64,000 nt of DNA from Oscillospiraceae bacterium. GTDB taxonomy: Bacteria; Bacillota; Clostridia; Oscillospirales; Oscillospiraceae. Of the stretch, positions 35,462 through 45,071 are shown piece by piece (positions within the stretch are counted from its first letter, which is position 1; every line of letters starts with the position of its first letter). A model generated the notes under the pieces. That model was not told the DNA's origin. It ran no database searches and saw only the letters and a program-made list of their open reading frames with translations. Where the stretch lies: contig JAAZCZ010000061.1 in assembly GCA_012513005.1 (NCBI GenBank), forward strand, positions 1-64,000, written 5' to 3'. Made by a program: the position numbers and the translations under genes.

Positions 35462-37693
35462 ATGAAAGCAACTAATTTAAGCGACCAAAGCAATATTCAG
35501 CATAATTCTGTTGCGGAAAAATCTGCCGACAATAATAATATGCCTGACACGGAGCGGCTTCAGCATAATGCAGAGGCTAAAGAGAATGCCGAAAAAGCAG
35601 ATGACAATATAGATAAAAAGAATAGTGAAAGCTTAGCTAAAAATGCTGAAGTTATTGAAGCTGTTGCTTTAAATTCTTCTGATGAAACCTTGCTGACTAA
35701 TGAGGAAATCACTTCAACGCAAGGTGCAGATATAGATACTGCCAAAGATAATACTGCAGAAGAAATATCAGAAGTAAATGAAGAAGCAAAAGCTACTATT
35801 GAATCTGAAACGGAGCCTAACACTGCACCTACTTTAATTTCAAAAATTCAAATCCTTTTTGAGCGCTTTAGCAAGCACTTTGCAGAAAAAACTCTATTGC
35901 TTATATCTCTTATATTTGTTACAACTTTTGCATTATGCGGAACCGTATTTGGTATTTATGTTGAGAGTATAAAAACAATATTTCCTAATGTAGTTGTTGA
36001 AGGAGAGCATCTGGGCAATTTAAGCAAAGAAGCAGCCCTTGAACTTCTGATAAATGCAGGATGGAATGATAAATCAAACGCACAGAAACTTATTACCATA
36101 AAACTTCCTTTAGAACAAAAAATAAAAATTTCTGCTAATAATGTCAGCGCTACTTTTGATGTACAGGATATTGTAGATGTTGCATATTCATTCGGGCATT
36201 CAGGAAACTTCTTTTCTAATCAGATTTCATACTTAAAAAGTATTATTAAACAAGTTGAATTCAGTGTTCCTATTAATCCCGATACCGAAGTGATAAGAAA
36301 TCTACTTGCTCCCGAGCTCCAAGGTCTTAAAAAGATAATGACAGGCTCCTGGTCTGACTATGTTGATGAGAATATTTTAGTATTCAAAGGTGCAAAGACA
36401 GTTGAGATTGATGAAGATGAACTGGTCGAAATAATTGCACGTCGTTTTAAGAATCGTGATTACGGAGAGTTTGTGTATGAGCCTAAAATTGAAGGCTCTG
36501 ATGAGTTTGATTTCTCGGCATTACACGAGTCTTTGTTTTCTGAGTCAAAAGATGCCTATTATGACGATGAGCAAAAAACAGTTATTCCCTCAGAAATAGG
36601 CGTTGATTTTGATATTGAAAATGCTAAAGCATTGTGGGAAAAGGCTTCTTTAGGCGAAACAATAAAAATACCAATAATAATAACAGAACCTGCGGTAACA
36701 ACAGAGCTGCTTGAACAAAGACTAAGAGAAAATCCTGCAAAAATAAATACGACAGGTACAACAAATAATAATGGGTATAATCCTGATATAGCACCTAAGT
36801 TAAACGAAAACTACACTTTTAACGATGTTCTTGGAACTCAGACTACTTCTTTTGCCGGAAGCCCAGCCGGTAGAATAACAAATATACAGCTTGCCGCTGC
36901 GCTTATTAACGGGAAAATACTTTATCCTAATGAAAGATTTTCATTCAACGGAACTGTAGGGCAACGCACCGCCGGTAGAGGCTTTCAATATGGTGGTGCT
37001 TATGTAGGTGGTCAGGTAGTAGCGGCTATAGGTGGTGGTATTTGTCAGGTTTCATCGACTTTGTATAATGGTGCACTTCTTGCAAACCTTAGAATAAATT
37101 CACGCACGTGTCATTCATTTTCAGTTAGCTATCTTCCCCCGGGGCTTGACGCAACCGTTAGTTGGGGCTGGCCGGATTTTATGTTTACAAACAGCAGAAA
37201 TTATCCCGTTAAAATAGCCGCTTCCGTTAATTTAGGAAACAGTACTTTGACTGTGAGCATTTTAGGAACCGATGAAGATGGCTCTTATGTAAAAATGACC
37301 TATGCAGTTTGGGGAGATTCTATTCGTGAAGCAGTTACCTACCGGAATGTTTATGACAAGAATAATAATCTGCTAAGTCAAACAAGAGAAGCTTACAGCA
37401 AATATTATCCTCACCCGGATGAACCTACAGAGCCGGAAGAGCCGGAACCCACGCCTACTCCGACTCCAACGCCAACACCTACTCCGACTCCAACGCCCAC
37501 ACCTACTCCGACTCCAACTGCTACGCCCACTCCGTCGCCAACGATATCACCTGTGCCCACGCCAAGCACTGAGCCTTCACCAACGCCTACATCGGACCCG
37601 GAGCCCGAGCCTTCACCAACGCCCACATCAGAACCGGAGCCTGAGCCGTCACCTGTTGAAACACCGGTAGAAACGCCTGCCGAAACACCATAA
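35462..37693 (+). CDS. VanW-domain exported wall protein with Thr-Pro repeat tail
   Basis: 743 residues. Residues 1-140 are acidic, low-complexity and cytoplasmic. One membrane helix (about 143-167) follows. About 170-430 is a YoaR-type region resembling tandem putative peptidoglycan-binding domains. The VanW domain occupies about 445-600, with [26 protein letters not shown] and [20 protein letters not shown]. The tail (about 651-743) is Thr/Pro/Glu, starting as uninterrupted Thr-Pro. Family members act at the cell wall, and some are linked to vancomycin resistance clusters; there are no van genes here, so resistance should not be inferred. The tail may span the wall. Own transcription unit between two terminators. 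Confidence 0.88.
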   Translation: MKATNLSDQSNIQHNSVAEKSADNNNMPDTERLQHNAEAKENAEKADDNIDKKNSESLAKNAEVIEAVALNSSDETLLTNEEITSTQGADIDTAKDNTAEEISEVNEEAKATIESETEPNTAPTLISKIQILFERFSKHFAEKTLLLISLIFVTTFALCGTVFGIYVESIKTIFPNVVVEGEHLGNLSKEAALELLINAGWNDKSNAQKLITIKLPLEQKIKISANNVSATFDVQDIVDVAYSFGHSGNFFSNQISYLKSIIKQVEFSVPINPDTEVIRNLLAPELQGLKKIMTGSWSDYVDENILVFKGAKTVEIDEDELVEIIARRFKNRDYGEFVYEPKIEGSDEFDFSALHESLFSESKDAYYDDEQKTVIPSEIGVDFDIENAKALWEKASLGETIKIPIIITEPAVTTELLEQRLRENPAKINTTGTTNNNGYNPDIAPKLNENYTFNDVLGTQTTSFAGSPAGRITNIQLAAALINGKILYPNERFSFNGTVGQRTAGRGFQYGGAYVGGQVVAAIGGGICQVSSTLYNGALLANLRINSRTCHSFSVSYLPPGLDATVSWGWPDFMFTNSRNYPVKIAASVNLGNSTLTVSILGTDEDGSYVKMTYAVWGDSIREAVTYRNVYDKNNNLLSQTREAYSKYYPHPDEPTEPEEPEPTPTPTPTPTPTPTPTPTPTPTPTATPTPSPTISPVPTPSTEPSPTPTSDPEPEPSPTPTSEPEPEPSPVETPVETPAETP
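37451..37545 (+). repeat. 24-bp tandem repeat in the VanW gene tail
   Basis: The unit CCTACTCCGACTCCAACGCC plus 4 nt recurs at 37454, 37478 and 37502 and decays afterwards. It encodes Thr-Pro dipeptides, so slippage by multiples of six bases keeps the frame. Confidence 0.85.
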
Positions 37694-37714
37694 TTTTTAT
37701 AATAACAAACAGCA

Positions 37715-37737
37715 AAGGGAGTGATTATCACTCCCTT
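37715..37737. terminator. Terminator between the VanW gene and the DUF436 gene
   Basis: Perfect 10-base arms (aagggagtga / tcactccctt) with a 3-nt loop, between two converging genes. Confidence 0.8.
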
Positions 37738-37777
37738 AAAATTATATATATTTTTTTAATATAATATTTGCTTGTTA

Positions 37778-38329
37778 CTACTTATACTCTGCTCTCGGAC
37801 CCCCGATATATTTTGGCCTGCAAAAAGCTGCACAAACTCTGGCATTTCCAATCTTGTTTGAACTTAGCCTTATCGGCACTGCAACGGGCTTTAAGTGCAT
37901 TCCTATCATTGTGTCGCCAATATCAAGCCCCAAATCTGCCTTTACATTCTCTATTGCTACCGGGTCAGAAAATGCTTCCCAAACTGCCGCAGCAAATGCT
38001 CCTCCAGCTCCGGGCTTAGGCACAACACTAACGGGCTCAAGTCCAAGTTTTATTGCAGTTTCTTTTTCAACTATTAGTGCTCTGTTTAAGTGCTCACAGC
38101 ACTGCGCAGCAAGCAAAATTCCTTTTGAATTAATTATAGGTATTATCTCATTTACAATCTTTTTTGCAGTTTCGGGTGATGAGCTTTTGCCTATTGTTCC
38201 TCCGATTACTTCACTACTTGAGCAACCGATTACCAACAAACGGCCATTCATATGCTCATCTGCAATCCGTGGATGCGAAAGAAGTTCTGAAATAACTGCA
38301 CGTGTCTCTAATATAATATTATCCTCCAT
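37778..38329 (-). CDS. TIGR01440/DUF436 family protein (YwlG-like)
   Basis: Soluble protein of about 184 residues, conserved in Firmicutes with no established biochemical role. The pattern is typical: GCSSSEVIGGTIGKSSS, ILLAAQCCEHLNRALIVEKE, VVPKPGAGGAFAAAVW and the terminal DTMIGMHLKPVAVPIR. The ATG at 38329 is chosen because the upstream in-frame GTG codons overlap the only likely ribosome binding site (GGTGAT). It is the last gene of the minus-strand run from rpe. Confidence 0.85.
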   Translation of the reverse strand: MEDNIILETRAVISELLSHPRIADEHMNGRLLVIGCSSSEVIGGTIGKSSSPETAKKIVNEIIPIINSKGILLAAQCCEHLNRALIVEKETAIKLGLEPVSVVPKPGAGGAFAAAVWEAFSDPVAIENVKADLGLDIGDTMIGMHLKPVAVPIRLSSNKIGNARVCAAFCRPKYIGGPRAEYK

Positions 38330-38385
38330 ATATATCACCACATTTTCAAATATTAACAGCTAATTATAATTATAAGCATCTTATT

Positions 38386-38718
38386 TTATTTCCAGCTTTG
38401 CCAAACATCAGGGCAGTAACCAACTGTAGCAGATTTGCCGTTTCGGACTACCGGAGTTTTAATAAGGCTCTGGTCTTCAAACAATTTTTCAGCCCTAGCA
38501 TTATCGTTAGCCAAATACTTATAAAGTGGATAAGATGCTGATGTTTCATCCACTAGTGCCGAAAGCCCGACGCTGCTGAGCACAGATTTAAATTCCCCTA
38601 AACTAAGTCCATACCGATCCATATCTATCTTCTGAAAGGATATTCGGCGCTCTTTAAACCAGCGCTCCGCTTTTTTTGAATCAAAACACTTTTTAGCTGA
38701 AAAAATCTGTATGTTCAT
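38386..38718 (-). CDS. ArsC/Spx-family thioredoxin-fold protein
   Basis: Small protein of the arsenate reductase-like/Spx family. IQIFSAKKCFDSKKAERWFKERR at the N-terminus places the active Cys (about residue 11) after the first strand. LIKTPVVRNGKSATVGY is the conserved cis-Pro segment. The site reads C-F-D-S, so it lacks the second Cys of Spx. The ATG at 38718 gives the family N-terminus. An ATG 21 nt earlier would overlap patB by 20 nt. True arsenate reduction is not implied. Confidence 0.82.
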   Translation of the reverse strand: MNIQIFSAKKCFDSKKAERWFKERRISFQKIDMDRYGLSLGEFKSVLSSVGLSALVDETSASYPLYKYLANDNARAEKLFEDQSLIKTPVVRNGKSATVGYCPDVWQSWK

Positions 38719-38719
38719 A

Positions 38720-39907
38720 TTAGATGCAACAACTTTCATTATATGCTGCTTTGAGTCTTTGGGCTGCTTTTATCACATATTCTGTAGGGCAGGCTAAATT
38801 AACTCTGTGAAAGCCCTCAAATCCCTCACCAAAGCTATCACCTCTTTGAGTATAGAACTTAGCTTTGTTATGTAAAAAGTCTTCCAAAGAATCACCTGTA
38901 ATCCCGGTTTTTCTGCAATCTAGCCAGACTAAGTAAGTGCCTTCCTGAACATTAACATGGAAATCCGGAATGTTGATGTTTACAAAGTTTCTAAAATAAT
39001 TGCAGTTATACTCAAGCACTTTAAGGCATTCATTAAGCCAAGCACTGCCATTATTATATGCTGCAGTGCAGGCAGCGTAGCCAATTGCATTTGTGTATTG
39101 ACCAAGCTCTGAAGTGACAACCTCTCTAAACCTACTGCGAATGTTGTCGTTAGCTATAATAGTATTAGAAACCGTTAAGCCTGCTATATTAAATGTCTTG
39201 CTTGGTGCTGTCAAAATAGCAGAAAATTCCCTAAAGCCTTCCCCTGCTTCTGAAAACACTGTATACTCATTGCTGCCAAAACAGATATCAGAGTGGATTT
39301 CATCAGAAACAACATATACTCCGTGTCGTTTACAAATACTGCCAATTTTATTAAGCTCCGATTTTTCCCATACTCTGCCTACGGGATTGTGCGGGCTGCA
39401 AAGTATAAAAACTCTGACATTTTCACTTATTATTTTTGATTCAATATCCTCAAAATCAAATTCATATCTGCCGTTTTTTAATATTAAATCCGAGCGCACA
39501 AGCTTTCTTTTTCGGCCACTAACAGTTCTGACAAACGGATAATATGTCGGAAAACACACTAACACTCCGTCTGACTCTTTAGATAAGGCAGTAATAGCAA
39601 ACCCGATTGCCTGCTCTAAGCCGTAGGTTTGAGTTATCCAATCAGGGGATATTTTCCAGCTGTGATTATTGCTCATCCAATTACAAATTGAATCAGAAAA
39701 ATCTGCAGGCGGTCCGGAATACCCGAAAGTACCATTCTTTATATATTCTGTTAATGCACTGCTAATTTCGGAAGCAATATGAAACTTCATTTCAGCTACG
39801 CCAAAATCTATCTCATCAGAAGATAGTGGTGCAAATTTGCTGAGCCTATCCCACATGGGCAGGTTTGTGCCATACGCCGGATGGAGATTTTCAAAATCGT
39901 ATTTCAA
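38720..39907 (-). CDS. patB: PatB/MalY-type aminotransferase (probable cystathionine beta-lyase)
   Basis: PLP fold-type I enzyme of the MalY/PatB subfamily, many members of which are C-S lyases. PMWDRLSKFAPLSSDEIDFGVAEMKF at the N-terminus, FGYSGPPADF, PTYYPFVRTV, CSPHNPVGRVW, VVSDEIHSDICF and the Schiff-base Lys in APSKTFNIAGL are present. Start is TTG after GAGGT, 9 nt beyond the rnj stop. C-S lyase activity is the family inference; aminotransferase activity is possible. Confidence 0.87.
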   Translation of the reverse strand: MKYDFENLHPAYGTNLPMWDRLSKFAPLSSDEIDFGVAEMKFHIASEISSALTEYIKNGTFGYSGPPADFSDSICNWMSNNHSWKISPDWITQTYGLEQAIGFAITALSKESDGVLVCFPTYYPFVRTVSGRKRKLVRSDLILKNGRYEFDFEDIESKIISENVRVFILCSPHNPVGRVWEKSELNKIGSICKRHGVYVVSDEIHSDICFGSNEYTVFSEAGEGFREFSAILTAPSKTFNIAGLTVSNTIIANDNIRSRFREVVTSELGQYTNAIGYAACTAAYNNGSAWLNECLKVLEYNCNYFRNFVNINIPDFHVNVQEGTYLVWLDCRKTGITGDSLEDFLHNKAKFYTQRGDSFGEGFEGFHRVNLACPTEYVIKAAQRLKAAYNESCCI

Positions 39908-39916
39908 AAAATTACC

Positions 39917-41572
39917 TCACAGTTCAGTAACAAAAGGCAGTATCATCGGACTCTGCCTGGTGGATTTATAAAGATACCCTGATAAATTAGCCCTAATTTT
40001 ACTTTTTAAAACTGCAGTATCAAAGTTCTTCTTCTGCATTGACGCTTCGATACTCTCATCTACAACGCGTTTCATTTCGCCTATTAAGGCTTCTGCTTCT
40101 TTTTCATAAATAAAGCCTCTTGTAAGAATTTCAGGAGGTGCTATAACCGAATGGTCATCTGAAGAAACAGAAACAACAACGACTACCATGCCGTCTTGTG
40201 CTAAATGCTTCCTGTCTCTAAGCACGACGCTTCCTACATCACCAACGGTTGTACCGTCAACAAACACTCTGCCGGATTCAACATAGGAATCTGCCTTAAT
40301 TGCGGTTTTTGAAATCTCAATTACCCTACCATTCTCGGCGACAACTGTGTTTTCGCTGCTCATACCCATTGATTGAGCGAGTTCAGCATGCTTACACAGC
40401 ATCCTATATTCACCGTGAACAGGAATAAAAAACTTAGGTTTAACAAGAGCTAACATCATCTTTTGCTCATCCTGCGATGCGTGACCCGAGACATGAAGAT
40501 CTGTGTGCCTGTCATAAATGACCTCGGCGCCCTTGTGGAATAGTTCATCAATCACTCTTGAAATAGTTGTTTCATTTCCCGGTATTGCAGATGCGGAAAT
40601 AATAACTCTGTCTCCGCAATCAATATTCACCTGCTTGTGCTCAGAAAATGCCATTCTGTAAAGTGCTGACATACTCTCGCCTTGGCTACCTGTGGAAATA
40701 ATAACTGTGTTTTCTTTGGGCAGACTCTTTGTCTGCCAAAGTTCAACAAGCACTCCCTTTGGTATCTCCATATACTCAAGCGCACGAGCTAACTTAATCA
40801 TGTTTTCCATGCTTCTTCCTGTAACTGCCACTTTGCGATTATACTTAGCAGCTACATTCATTATTTGCTGAATTCGCTGGATATTCGAAGCAAAAGTTGT
40901 TACTATTATTCGTTTATCACAGCCCTTAAAGAGTTCATCAAATTTATCTGCTACTTTACGTTCAGATATAGAATAGCCTGATTTTTCAACATTGGTTGAA
41001 TCGGAAAGTAATGCTAACACGCCTTCCCTGCCAAGCTGACCAAAGCGCACTAAATCAATCATTTCGCCTTGAATTGGTGTTACATCGATTTTAAAGTCTC
41101 CGGTGTGTACAACTGTGCCAATTGGAGTTTTTATTGCAAGAGCCACAGCATCTGCTATTGAGTGGTTTACATTGATAAACTCAATCTGAAAACACCCGAC
41201 TTTAAACTTATCTCCTGCCTTTTTTGTGAATATCTGTGTGTTTGTAAGCAGGTCATGCTCTTCGAGCTTTAATTCAATTATACCGGCTGTAAGCCCCGTT
41301 GCATAAATAGGCACATCAAGATCGGAAATCAAATACGGTATTGCACCTATATGATCCTCGTGACCGTGCGTTATTACGATTCCCCTTATTCGGTCTTTAT
41401 TCTGTTTCAAATAAGTAATATCAGGAATCACAATATCAATGCCGTATAATTCCTCATCAGGAAAACCAAGTCCGCAGTCAATTAATATAATATCCCGCCC
41501 ATATTCAAATACGGTGAGGTTTTTACCAATCTCACCAAGTCCTCCAAGCGGAATAATCTTAAGTTTTGACAT
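39917..41572 (-). CDS. rnj: Ribonuclease J
   Basis: Metallo-beta-lactamase/beta-CASP nuclease for mRNA decay and rRNA maturation. LGGLGEIGKNLTVFEYG at the N-terminus, the metal motif ITHGHEDHIGAIPYL (about 73-87), HTGDFKID, LLSDSTNVEKSGYS, and the beta-CASP ISTGSQGE and HVSGHASQDE segments are intact. 551 residues, normal for RNase J1/J2. AAGGAG precedes the ATG. Only one paralogue is visible here, so J1 and J2 are not distinguished. Confidence 0.95.
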   Translation of the reverse strand: MSKLKIIPLGGLGEIGKNLTVFEYGRDIILIDCGLGFPDEELYGIDIVIPDITYLKQNKDRIRGIVITHGHEDHIGAIPYLISDLDVPIYATGLTAGIIELKLEEHDLLTNTQIFTKKAGDKFKVGCFQIEFINVNHSIADAVALAIKTPIGTVVHTGDFKIDVTPIQGEMIDLVRFGQLGREGVLALLSDSTNVEKSGYSISERKVADKFDELFKGCDKRIIVTTFASNIQRIQQIMNVAAKYNRKVAVTGRSMENMIKLARALEYMEIPKGVLVELWQTKSLPKENTVIISTGSQGESMSALYRMAFSEHKQVNIDCGDRVIISASAIPGNETTISRVIDELFHKGAEVIYDRHTDLHVSGHASQDEQKMMLALVKPKFFIPVHGEYRMLCKHAELAQSMGMSSENTVVAENGRVIEISKTAIKADSYVESGRVFVDGTTVGDVGSVVLRDRKHLAQDGMVVVVVSVSSDDHSVIAPPEILTRGFIYEKEAEALIGEMKRVVDESIEASMQKKNFDTAVLKSKIRANLSGYLYKSTRQSPMILPFVTEL

Positions 41573-41623
41573 TATTTTCTCCTTTGTATAGTTTGTTTGT
41601 AATATTATTAAATGCAGCGTCAG

Positions 41624-42223
41624 CTACATTTCAGTTCTGCCTTCAAGTGCTCTTGTGAGCGTTGCGTCATCCGCAAACTCTAAATTTGAGCCGACAGGGA
41701 TGCCGTATGCAAGGCGACTTACCTTTATTTCAAATGGCTTTAAAAGCCTGGAAATATACATTGCCGTGGCTTCACCTTCGGTATCCGGGTTCATTGCCAT
41801 AATAACTTCATCGATACTTCCGTTTGCAACTCTTGAAATAAGCTCTGAAATTTTTATATCATCAGGTCCAATATTTGACATCGGTGACAGGGTGCCGTGC
41901 AGCACATGATATAAACCGTTATATTCCCTACCGCGCTCAAAGCTAAGGACATCTCTTGGTTCTGACACAACGCAGATAGTGCTTTTATCTCGCTTATCAG
42001 ATGTACATATACGGCAGTACTCCCCTTCGGTCAGATTCATACATGACTTGCAGGTTTGCACATTTAGCTTGGCGTCAATAATAGCTTTTGCAAATGAAGC
42101 GGCATACTCTTCAGATTGACTTAGCACATAAAACGCTAGTCTTTGTGCGCTTTTTTTCCCTATCCCCGGCAGAGCCGAAAACTTTTCTATTAGATTTTCG
42201 AGTGAAGAAGGGAAAAATGACAT
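41624..42223 (-). CDS. recR: Recombination protein RecR
   Basis: RecFOR component that loads RecA at gaps. LPGIGKKSAQRLAFYVL (helix-hairpin-helix), zinc site CKSCMNLTEGEYCRICT, Toprim domain with ICVVSEPRDVLSFE and MNPDTEGEATAMYISRLL, and terminal LAYGIPVGSNLEFADDATL. 199 residues, normal. GAGGT precedes the ATG. Usually found after dnaX-ybaB; here it lies between rpe and rnj. Confidence 0.96.
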   Translation of the reverse strand: MSFFPSSLENLIEKFSALPGIGKKSAQRLAFYVLSQSEEYAASFAKAIIDAKLNVQTCKSCMNLTEGEYCRICTSDKRDKSTICVVSEPRDVLSFERGREYNGLYHVLHGTLSPMSNIGPDDIKISELISRVANGSIDEVIMAMNPDTEGEATAMYISRLLKPFEIKVSRLAYGIPVGSNLEFADDATLTRALEGRTEM

Positions 42224-42257
42224 TTAATATACCTCAAATTTATTTAATATTAGCTTT

Positions 42258-42923
42258 TTAACTTTTTGCTGAATACAGCTTTAAATCAGCAATTGCGGCA
42301 GCTCTGTCGGAGGATTTGAAAATCGCATTACCTGCTACAAGAATGTCTGCTCCGGCATCGGCGACTAAGGGTGCCGTTTTGTTATCTATTCCACCGTCAA
42401 CCTCAAGAAGGCAAGAAGGATTTTGCTTGTCGATAAGAGCGCGAATTCCGCGTATCTTAGGAAGCTGATCCGCCATAAATTTTTGACCGCCAAAACCCGG
42501 TTCAACTGTCATTACCAAAATTAAGTCCAGCATAGACAAATATGGTAAAATAACTGAAGCAGGTGTTTTAGGTTTAATTGACAGACCGCACTTTTTTCCG
42601 GCTTTTTTAATATCGGCTAAAGCAGTCAGAATATCCTGTGGCTGGTCTGCCTCAACATGAAAGCAAACAAGATCTGCACCTGAATTGCAAAACCTTTCTA
42701 CATATCGGTGGGGCTTATCAATCATAAGATGAACATCTAAGAAAATGTCACTGTGTTTGTCAATTGCTTCTAAAATCGGAAAACCTACCGAAATATTTGG
42801 GACAAATATACCGTCCATAACATCCACATGCAGCAGGTCTGCCCCGCCTTCTACTACGCAATCTATTTCAGACCCGAGTTTAGAAAAATCAGCAGAAAGA
42901 ACTGATGGTGCTATCTTTATCAT
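42258..42923 (-). CDS. rpe: Ribulose-phosphate 3-epimerase
   Basis: TIM-barrel epimerase linking ribulose and xylulose 5-phosphate. IAPSVLSADFSKLGSEI, HVDVMDGIFVPNISVG, LDVHLMI, CFHVEADQP, MTVEPGFGGQKFM and VDGGIDNKTAPLVADAGADILVAGNAIF are family signatures. The ATG at 42923 has GAGGAA upstream; the frame is open 57 nt further but without a ribosome binding site, and that part covers the promoter. rpe usually follows rsgA in Firmicutes; here it heads an unrelated run. Confidence 0.96.
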   Translation of the reverse strand: MIKIAPSVLSADFSKLGSEIDCVVEGGADLLHVDVMDGIFVPNISVGFPILEAIDKHSDIFLDVHLMIDKPHRYVERFCNSGADLVCFHVEADQPQDILTALADIKKAGKKCGLSIKPKTPASVILPYLSMLDLILVMTVEPGFGGQKFMADQLPKIRGIRALIDKQNPSCLLEVDGGIDNKTAPLVADAGADILVAGNAIFKSSDRAAAIADLKLYSAKS

Positions 42924-42951
42924 ATTAATTCCTCGCAAATATAGTAATAGT

Positions 42952-42980
42952 ATTATACTACCTGTGTCAATTGCACGCAA
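42952..42980 (-). promoter_or_regulatory. Putative rpe promoter
   Basis: On the minus strand TTGCGT (42980-42975) and TATAAT (42957-42952) with a 17-bp spacer. A consensus TTGACA (42970-42965) lies inside the spacer but too close to this -10. Confidence 0.5.
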
Positions 42981-42985
42981 TACCC

Positions 42986-43014
42986 TTGACGAGCGTTCTA
43001 TTTAGCGATAAAAT
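42986..43014 (+). promoter_or_regulatory. Promoter of xpaC-telA
   Basis: TTGACG (42986-42991) and TAAAAT (43009-43014) with a 17-bp spacer, 29 bp before the xpaC ATG and back-to-back with the rpe promoter. Confidence 0.7.
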
Positions 43015-43043
43015 CAGTCTATTGATGTGTTTAGGGGTACTAA

Positions 43044-43799
43044 ATGAAGGCTAAAAGACTACTACTGAGAATTGCATTAATTGCGGCACTTTCTTTTACC
43101 GCATTTTTTTCTGTGCAAATATATGACGGAGCTTATGGATTTGAGCTCCTGCTCAATATTTTTGCTTTATTTTCTTCTATTTCCGCTGCAGTTGCAACAA
43201 TAGTCGGCCTCAGCAAGAATAAAAAGAAAAAGGGCAATACGGAAGAACAGGTGCAAGCAACAGCTGCAGAAATCACTGAGGCAGAAAAAATTTTACTCGA
43301 CAGCAGGCAGTACCTTACCACCCTGGCATCAATGTATTCAAAAATTGACAGTCCCAAGATTAAAGGTCAGATTAATGAGCTTATGCGAGTTTCAGATAAG
43401 ATAACTCAAAGCGCTCAGGCAGACCCATCGGATATACCTCAGGTAAAAAAGTTTTTAAGCTATTACCTGCCGACAACAATTAAGCTTTTAAAAGCCCATA
43501 TGCAGATGAGTTCGCAGGGTTACGAGGGCGACAATCTAAATAAATCAATCAGCAGCATTGAGGAAATGCTTGACACTGCAATTGATGCATATAAAAAACA
43601 ACTTGATTCACTTTTTGCCAATCAGGCTCTTGATATACATGCTGATATTTCTGTAATGAATAAAATGATGACCCGTGAAGGGCTGATCGGCAATGATGAT
43701 TTTGAGAGCATAAACATATACGAGGATACTGCCGGTTCAGAAAGCTCTGAGATTAAAACTGACTCAGAGGCAGCAGGTACAGTTTCAACATCTAACTAA
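43044..43799 (+). CDS. xpaC: XpaC-like membrane protein (5-bromo-4-chloroindolyl phosphate hydrolysis family)
   Basis: 251 residues. Two membrane helices (about 7-25 and 33-55) with a basic KNKKKKG stretch, then an alpha-helical cytoplasmic domain. The segment QVKKFLSYYLPTTIKLLKAH is the conserved XpaC core. The C-terminus is acidic and Ser/Thr-rich. XpaC proteins are regularly encoded next to TelA, as here with a 30-nt gap. The family name reflects an old screening phenotype; the molecular role is unknown. AGGGG precedes the ATG. Confidence 0.85.
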   Translation: MKAKRLLLRIALIAALSFTAFFSVQIYDGAYGFELLLNIFALFSSISAAVATIVGLSKNKKKKGNTEEQVQATAAEITEAEKILLDSRQYLTTLASMYSKIDSPKIKGQINELMRVSDKITQSAQADPSDIPQVKKFLSYYLPTTIKLLKAHMQMSSQGYEGDNLNKSISSIEEMLDTAIDAYKKQLDSLFANQALDIHADISVMNKMMTREGLIGNDDFESINIYEDTAGSESSEIKTDSEAAGTVSTSN

Positions 43800-43829
43800 C
43801 ATATATTCTCATTACGAAAGGAAATTACT

Positions 43830-45014
43830 ATGGAAAATAACAACGAATTTGTCCCGACACTAACTCTTGACCCAACGCCGGAAACAGCATCCGCAACTGC
43901 TGTTGCTGTTTCAAATGAAACAGAAGTTTTAGCTACCCAAGCAGCATCTGTGCAGGAAGAAGATATCCCGGTTGAGAAGCTCGAAATTGATATTTTGGCA
44001 CCTGCTGAGCAGGCAGCTGTTCGCGAGTTTGCTTCTAAAATTGATATCACAAATTCAGAACAGATACTAAACTACGGCTCTTCTGCTCAAAAGAACATTT
44101 CTGAATTTTCTTCGGCAGCTTTGGGAAGTGTCAGAACTAAAGATATGGGTGAGGTCGGTGCTGAGCTTTCTAAGCTCATTGTTCAGTTAAAAGGCTTTGA
44201 CTATGATTCTAACGAAAAAAAGGGTCTTAAGGGACTTTTTAGAAAAAGTCGCCAGAACATTGCAGGATTAGTTGCTCAGTATGATAAGGCAGAAACAAAT
44301 GTTAATAAAATAGTTGCTGAGCTTGAAGTTCATGAGCTTGCTCTAATGAAAGATATCGCTCTTATGGAGCAGATGTACGAGAAGAACCTTCAATATTATA
44401 AGGAACTTACAATGTACATTATTGCCGGAAAGCTGAAAAGCAAGGAGCTAAGAGAAGTTGAGCTTCCCAAGCTGCAGAAGATTGCCCAGGAATCAGGCTT
44501 GGCTGAAGATGCCCAAAAGGCAAATGATTTTGCAAGCATGATCGGCAGGTTCGAGAAAAAGCTGCACGACTTGGAGCTTACGCGAATAGTATCAATTCAA
44601 ATGGCACCTCAGATTAGGCTTATTCAGTCTAATGACACCGTTATGACCGAAAAAATCAGAAGCTCTATCGTGAACACGATTCCCCTTTGGAAAAACCAAA
44701 TGGTTTTGGCACTCTCAATGCACCACTCGCAACAGGCAATGCAGGCGCAGCGTGATGTTACTAACGTAACCAATACTCTGCTAAGAGAAAATGCACAGAA
44801 GCTGCATCAAGGCAGCGTAGATATCGCAAAGGAAGCAGAGCGCACAGTCATTGATATTGAGACATTAAAGTTCACAAATCAGGAGCTTATTAAGACGCTT
44901 GAAGAAGTAAGACTGATTCAGCAAGAGGGTTCTGAAAAGCGTATGGCTGCTGAAGTTGAGTTAGGAAAAATCGAGGGCGAGCTTAAGAAAAAGCTGCTTG
45001 AGTTAAGAGGATAA
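43830..45014 (+). CDS. telA: TelA/KlaA family protein (toxic anion resistance)
   Basis: 394-residue soluble, almost entirely helical protein. An acidic N-terminal tail (about 1-60) precedes the TelA domain, including SALGSVRTKDMGEVGAELSKLI, LKGLFRKSRQNIAGLVAQYDKAE, RIVSIQMAPQIRLIQSNDTVM and QMVLALSMHHSQQAMQAQRDVTNVTN. The family was named for tellurite resistance on plasmids, but in Firmicutes it is mostly linked to cell-envelope stress. AAGGAAA precedes the ATG. Forms an operon with xpaC. Confidence 0.9.
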   Translation: MENNNEFVPTLTLDPTPETASATAVAVSNETEVLATQAASVQEEDIPVEKLEIDILAPAEQAAVREFASKIDITNSEQILNYGSSAQKNISEFSSAALGSVRTKDMGEVGAELSKLIVQLKGFDYDSNEKKGLKGLFRKSRQNIAGLVAQYDKAETNVNKIVAELEVHELALMKDIALMEQMYEKNLQYYKELTMYIIAGKLKSKELREVELPKLQKIAQESGLAEDAQKANDFASMIGRFEKKLHDLELTRIVSIQMAPQIRLIQSNDTVMTEKIRSSIVNTIPLWKNQMVLALSMHHSQQAMQAQRDVTNVTNTLLRENAQKLHQGSVDIAKEAERTVIDIETLKFTNQELIKTLEEVRLIQQEGSEKRMAAEVELGKIEGELKKKLLELRG

Positions 45015-45032
45015 TTGATCAGTAATTAAGTT

Positions 45033-45064
45033 ATGCAGGACAGATGAAAGTATCTGTCCTGCAT
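45033..45064. terminator. Terminator of telA, also downstream of ssrA
   Basis: Perfect 13-base arms (atgcaggacagat / atctgtcctgcat) with a 6-nt loop, between telA (+) and the 3' end of tmRNA (-). Confidence 0.8.
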
Positions 45065-45071
45065 TAATATT

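Noticed and set aside
37451..37545. Regular short repeats as a possible CRISPR array
   Set aside because: There are no spacers; the 24-bp units are contiguous and code for Thr-Pro dipeptides.
35462..37693. VanW gene as a vancomycin resistance locus
   Set aside because: No vanA/H/X/S/R-type genes are nearby. VanW domains are common in ordinary clostridial wall proteins.
37411..37731. 106-codon minus-strand frame rich in Gly and Val
   Set aside because: Antisense shadow of the Thr-Pro repeat of the VanW gene.
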